From: UMGS1840 sp964537245
GTDB lineage: Bacteria; Bacillota; Clostridia; UMGS1840
DNA: 6,493 nucleotides
Direction of reading: 5' to 3'
Assembly (NCBI GenBank): GCA_964537245.1
Contig: CAZHZL010000106.1
Span: 1-6,493, forward strand
Position numbers and translations under genes: made by a program. The notes beneath the pieces were generated by a model that worked only from the letters and a program-made list of their open reading frames with translations, searched no databases and had not been told where the DNA came from. Positions 4,398 to 6,493 of the stretch are shown here, piece by piece (within the stretch, counting starts at the first letter, position 1; each line of letters begins with the position of its first letter).

Positions 4398-5777
4398 ATG
4401 GGATTATTTGATTCAATTAAAACAAACAGAGAGCAAAAGAAAAGAGAAAAAGAGCAAAATATTGCTAAATGGAATGAGCATATCGGTAGATGTATTTGGA
4501 AAAACAGATTAGCTCAGATTCAACATATAGACGAATATTTGAAATTTGATTCTTCTATTGCGTTTAATGTGCTTTTCGCAAAGGCTCATTATTGGTATGT
4601 GAAAGACGGTGACTATACAAAAAAGAAAAAAAGCATTACATTCTACGACTCTTCATCCACCGATGCTGATTTGGCAAAAGTTTCAATAGACATCCCAGTT
4701 GATGACAATGAATTAGCACGAGTTTTATTGAAAATAATCCCTCTTTTTGTCATTGATGACGACAATGATTTTGTGAATGATATTGATGAGTTAGACATAA
4801 AATGGAATCACGGAAGTGATTACGATTGTGACGACAAATACGATGGTAAAAAGTATGTATTTACATTTCAACAAGATTCTTATGATTCATCAATTGAAAC
4901 AGAAAATGATGTTTTTATCAAAAAATCAGAAATTAAGTATCTGTCAAACGATGTGTTAGTTTATCTCTGCTACATACTTGCTGAATGGGAAAAGAATAAT
5001 GATATTTGTAATCTTGTAGGTGATTATAATGCATGGAAAGAAAAACGAGAATTCCTTTTAAGTTATAAGTCTGAAATTAACGAAGAGCTTTACAAGCGAG
5101 GACGATATTTTAAATATTTCACAGAAAAAATCGGCAATACGAGAACAACTCTTACTAAATATGGATATTCTAAAAATATTGAAAACCTTGATAAAAGCAA
5201 ACACTTTGATACTGATTGTGATGAATCCGAATTTGAAAAAGAACAAGAGCAAGACACAAATTACGGTGAACAAGGTGAGCAAAATGTTGAGTATTCATTA
5301 AAATGGTTGCCAAAGGAATACAGAAAGATTGAAAAAGGTGATGGCATACATTTGTGCGACACCAATGTAAGTGATGAATCACAAGAGATTGACCATATTG
5401 TTGTTGGTCCAAATGGTGTTTTCCTTATTGAAACTAAATATTTCAAAGGCAACATTACAATAGACTCTTATGGTAATTGGTCAAGAGAACTTGACGATGG
5501 CAAAACCGAAGGTATGAAAAACCCCATTCAGCAAGTTGATAGACATCATACGATTGTTTCTTCGTTACTTTCAGGGATTGTTGATGAAAAAGATATTCAC
5601 GATATAATATGTCTTGCTTATGATAAGTGTCGAATCAATGGCATTGAAAATTCAACAGTTCCAGTTGTAAAAAGTGACCTTCTTAACAGACATATTCTTG
5701 AAACTCAAAGCGAAAAAACTTATACGCCTGATGATATTGAGAATATCATTTCTGTAATAAAACAGAATAGGGTATAA
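4398..5777 (+). CDS. NERD (nuclease-related) domain protein with unknown N-terminal half
   Basis: In this 459-aa protein the C-terminal third (about 287-400) is a NERD domain, a restriction-endonuclease-like fold. Visible elements are GEQGEQNVEYSL (290-301, with the conserved Gly and Glu), QEIDHIVVGPNGVFLIETK (329-347) carrying D332, E345 and K347 of the D...ExK core, and the NPIQQVDRH region (375-383). These residues look intact, so nuclease activity is possible. The start MGLFDSIKTNREQKKREKEQ is a basic, helical opening. Residues about 87-150 are unusually acidic, and 265-288 are again acidic. Neither part matches a family I know. There is no membrane segment or helicase motif. The start is supported by AGAGGGA (4384-4390). 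NERD domains occur in DNA-processing and anti-phage proteins, so a defence or element-maintenance role is plausible but inferred. Confidence 0.8.
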   Translation: MGLFDSIKTNREQKKREKEQNIAKWNEHIGRCIWKNRLAQIQHIDEYLKFDSSIAFNVLFAKAHYWYVKDGDYTKKKKSITFYDSSSTDADLAKVSIDIPVDDNELARVLLKIIPLFVIDDDNDFVNDIDELDIKWNHGSDYDCDDKYDGKKYVFTFQQDSYDSSIETENDVFIKKSEIKYLSNDVLVYLCYILAEWEKNNDICNLVGDYNAWKEKREFLLSYKSEINEELYKRGRYFKYFTEKIGNTRTTLTKYGYSKNIENLDKSKHFDTDCDESEFEKEQEQDTNYGEQGEQNVEYSLKWLPKEYRKIEKGDGIHLCDTNVSDESQEIDHIVVGPNGVFLIETKYFKGNITIDSYGNWSRELDDGKTEGMKNPIQQVDRHHTIVSSLLSGIVDEKDIHDIICLAYDKCRINGIENSTVPVVKSDLLNRHILETQSEKTYTPDDIENIISVIKQNRV

Positions 5778-5849
5778 GGTAACCAATATTTAAAGCGAAT
5801 CTTAATTGTCATCATACATACTTTAAGAAAATCAAAAGGAGTTGTTAAA

Positions 5850-6020
5850 ATGTTAGTAAAAGAATTAGTTATTGAAAAAAATCTTCTAATAGAAAAAGAT
5901 GCATTTGAGGATGACGAGGATTTCTGCAATCCTGTATATTGTTTGCCCGACGCATACGGGTTGTGTGCTCCTGATATGGACGAAGACGGTGGTTGTGACC
6001 CACATTATGACAATGGCTGA
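5850..6020 (+). CDS. Putative RiPP precursor peptide with four Cys-x-Pro units
   Basis: This 56-aa peptide starts at ATG 5850 behind AAGGAG (5836-5841). Residues 1-25 form a charged, acidic leader-like part (MLVKELVIEKNLLIEK, then EDDED). Residues 26-56 form a core-like region with cysteines at 26, 31, 39 and 49, each followed two residues later by proline: CNPVY, CLPDAY, CAPDMD and CDPHYD. The tail is YDNG. A radical SAM gene begins inside its last codons, which is the typical layout of a precursor and its maturase. By analogy with sactipeptides and ranthipeptides, cysteine-to-carbon thioether links are the likeliest modification. An aromatic cross-link at the YDN tail is a second option. 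I recognise no named precursor family. The 72-bp gap before it has no clear terminator, so its promoter is uncertain. Confidence 0.7.
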   Translation: MLVKELVIEKNLLIEKDAFEDDEDFCNPVYCLPDAYGLCAPDMDEDGGCDPHYDNG

Positions 6021-6493
6021 TTGCTCTTATGCTTGTTTAAGCCCAAATGTATATATGTGCAATGGGTATTGTAATAGTTTGATAATGGATTGCAATACCC
6101 AAAAGATTTTTCAACTTGATTCTGAAGCAAATGATTTATTAAGTGCTTTTTTGAATGGAAATAAATACATTCTTGGTGCGAACAAGAAAGCAGATGAACT
6201 CATTAGTTTTTTAGAGGAAAAGTCACTAATAAATCTTACGGAAAAGTACATAGAGTCTGTTTTGTTGCCACCGAAGGCAAAAGCACCGCTACAAACTGTT
6301 TGGCTTGAATTGAGAAGAAAATGCAATATGCATTGTATTCATTGTTATAATTCTTCCAATCCCTATGCTGAAACAAGTAAACCAATGTCTGTTGAACAAT
6401 GGAAAATGATTATCAATCAGTTAAAAGCATATCATCCCAAAACCATTGTTTTAATAGGTGGAGAGCCATTACTTTATGAGGAACTCGTTGATT
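6007..6493 (+). CDS. Radical SAM peptide maturase, N-terminal part (cut by window end)
   Basis: The first 162 residues are present and the frame runs off the window. Residues about 11-77 (LSPNVYMCNGYCNSLIMDC, then a helical part ending EEKSLINL) look like the PqqD/RRE-like leader-binding domain seen at the N-terminus of many peptide maturases. The catalytic domain begins with WLELRRKCNMHCIHCYN (99-115), giving C106, C110 and C113 as the CX3CX2C site for the [4Fe-4S] cluster. GGEP (151-154) is the usual SAM-binding motif. A C-terminal SPASM or Twitch domain is expected beyond the window. Five cysteines in residues 6-29 are unusual. ATG 6007 or ATG 6013 could be the start; both lie inside the precursor gene, and no strong Shine-Dalgarno is present, implying translational coupling. 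The substrate is inferred to be the upstream peptide. Confidence 0.85.
   Translation, partial: MTMADCSYACLSPNVYMCNGYCNSLIMDCNTQKIFQLDSEANDLLSAFLNGNKYILGANKKADELISFLEEKSLINLTEKYIESVLLPPKAKAPLQTVWLELRRKCNMHCIHCYNSSNPYAETSKPMSVEQWKMIINQLKAYHPKTIVLIGGEPLLYEELVD

Noticed and set aside
5058..5455. Several minus-strand open frames inside the NERD gene
   Set aside because: They are antisense shadows of a well-supported gene, overlap each other and lack start signals.
5778..5849. Promoter or terminator between the NERD gene and the peptide gene
   Set aside because: TTGTCA (5806-5811) has no -10 box at proper distance, and TTTAAAG...CTTTAAG gives only a weak hairpin. Neither is convincing.
6111..6326. 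Minus-strand open frame opposite the radical SAM gene
   Set aside because: It is antisense to a frame with clear CX3CX2C and GGEP motifs.
1..6493. CRISPR array or long direct repeats
   Set aside because: No regularly spaced repeat of 20 bp or more was seen; only short dyads and one 11-bp tandem repeat are present.

Overview
The window is AT-rich and has strong GGAGG-type ribosome binding sites, short operons and tRNA-end integration. This fits a low-GC Bacillota genome, most likely a gut Clostridia. Several families seen here (DUF3846, DUF1643, Mor-type regulator) are typical cargo of phages and integrative elements in that group. I read the window as one end of an integrated mobile element. 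Positions 27-50 (minus strand) hold only the last part of a tRNA gene, probably tRNA-Leu, ending in CCA. The rest of the tRNA is missing, as at the distal att junction of a tRNA-targeted element. Positions 1-26 would be host chromosome and everything above 51 the element.

Layout. 51-270 is a non-coding end region with a tandem TTCCCAA repeat. 271-1776 (minus) encodes a single-chain protein with a PD-(D/E)XK-like nuclease domain followed by an SF1/DUF2075-type helicase, a candidate anti-phage or DNA-processing enzyme. 1777-2006 is a divergent control region with opposing promoter candidates, dyads and a strong hairpin. From 2007 all genes run on the plus strand: an unknown 124-aa protein bracketed by two similar hairpins, a DUF3846 protein, a DUF1643 protein and two overlapping tiny membrane proteins (3452-3669). 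A 140-bp regulatory gap follows, then a Mor-type DNA-binding protein, a small coiled-coil protein and a 459-aa protein with a C-terminal NERD nuclease-like domain.

The right end (5850-6493) is the most interesting part. A 56-aa peptide with an acidic leader-like half and a C-terminal half containing four Cys-x-Pro units is followed by an overlapping radical SAM gene cut by the window edge. The enzyme has a Cys-rich, PqqD/RRE-like N-terminal region, then CX3CX2C and GGEP motifs. I infer a ribosomally made, radical-SAM-modified peptide (RiPP) system carried on the element. I do not recognise the precursor as a named class.

How the parts fit: this looks like accessory cargo near one end of an integrative element. 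Two nuclease-like proteins could act in defence or element maintenance, a Mor-like activator could control the downstream block, and the RiPP module would make a modified peptide. The functional links between these modules are inference from position only.
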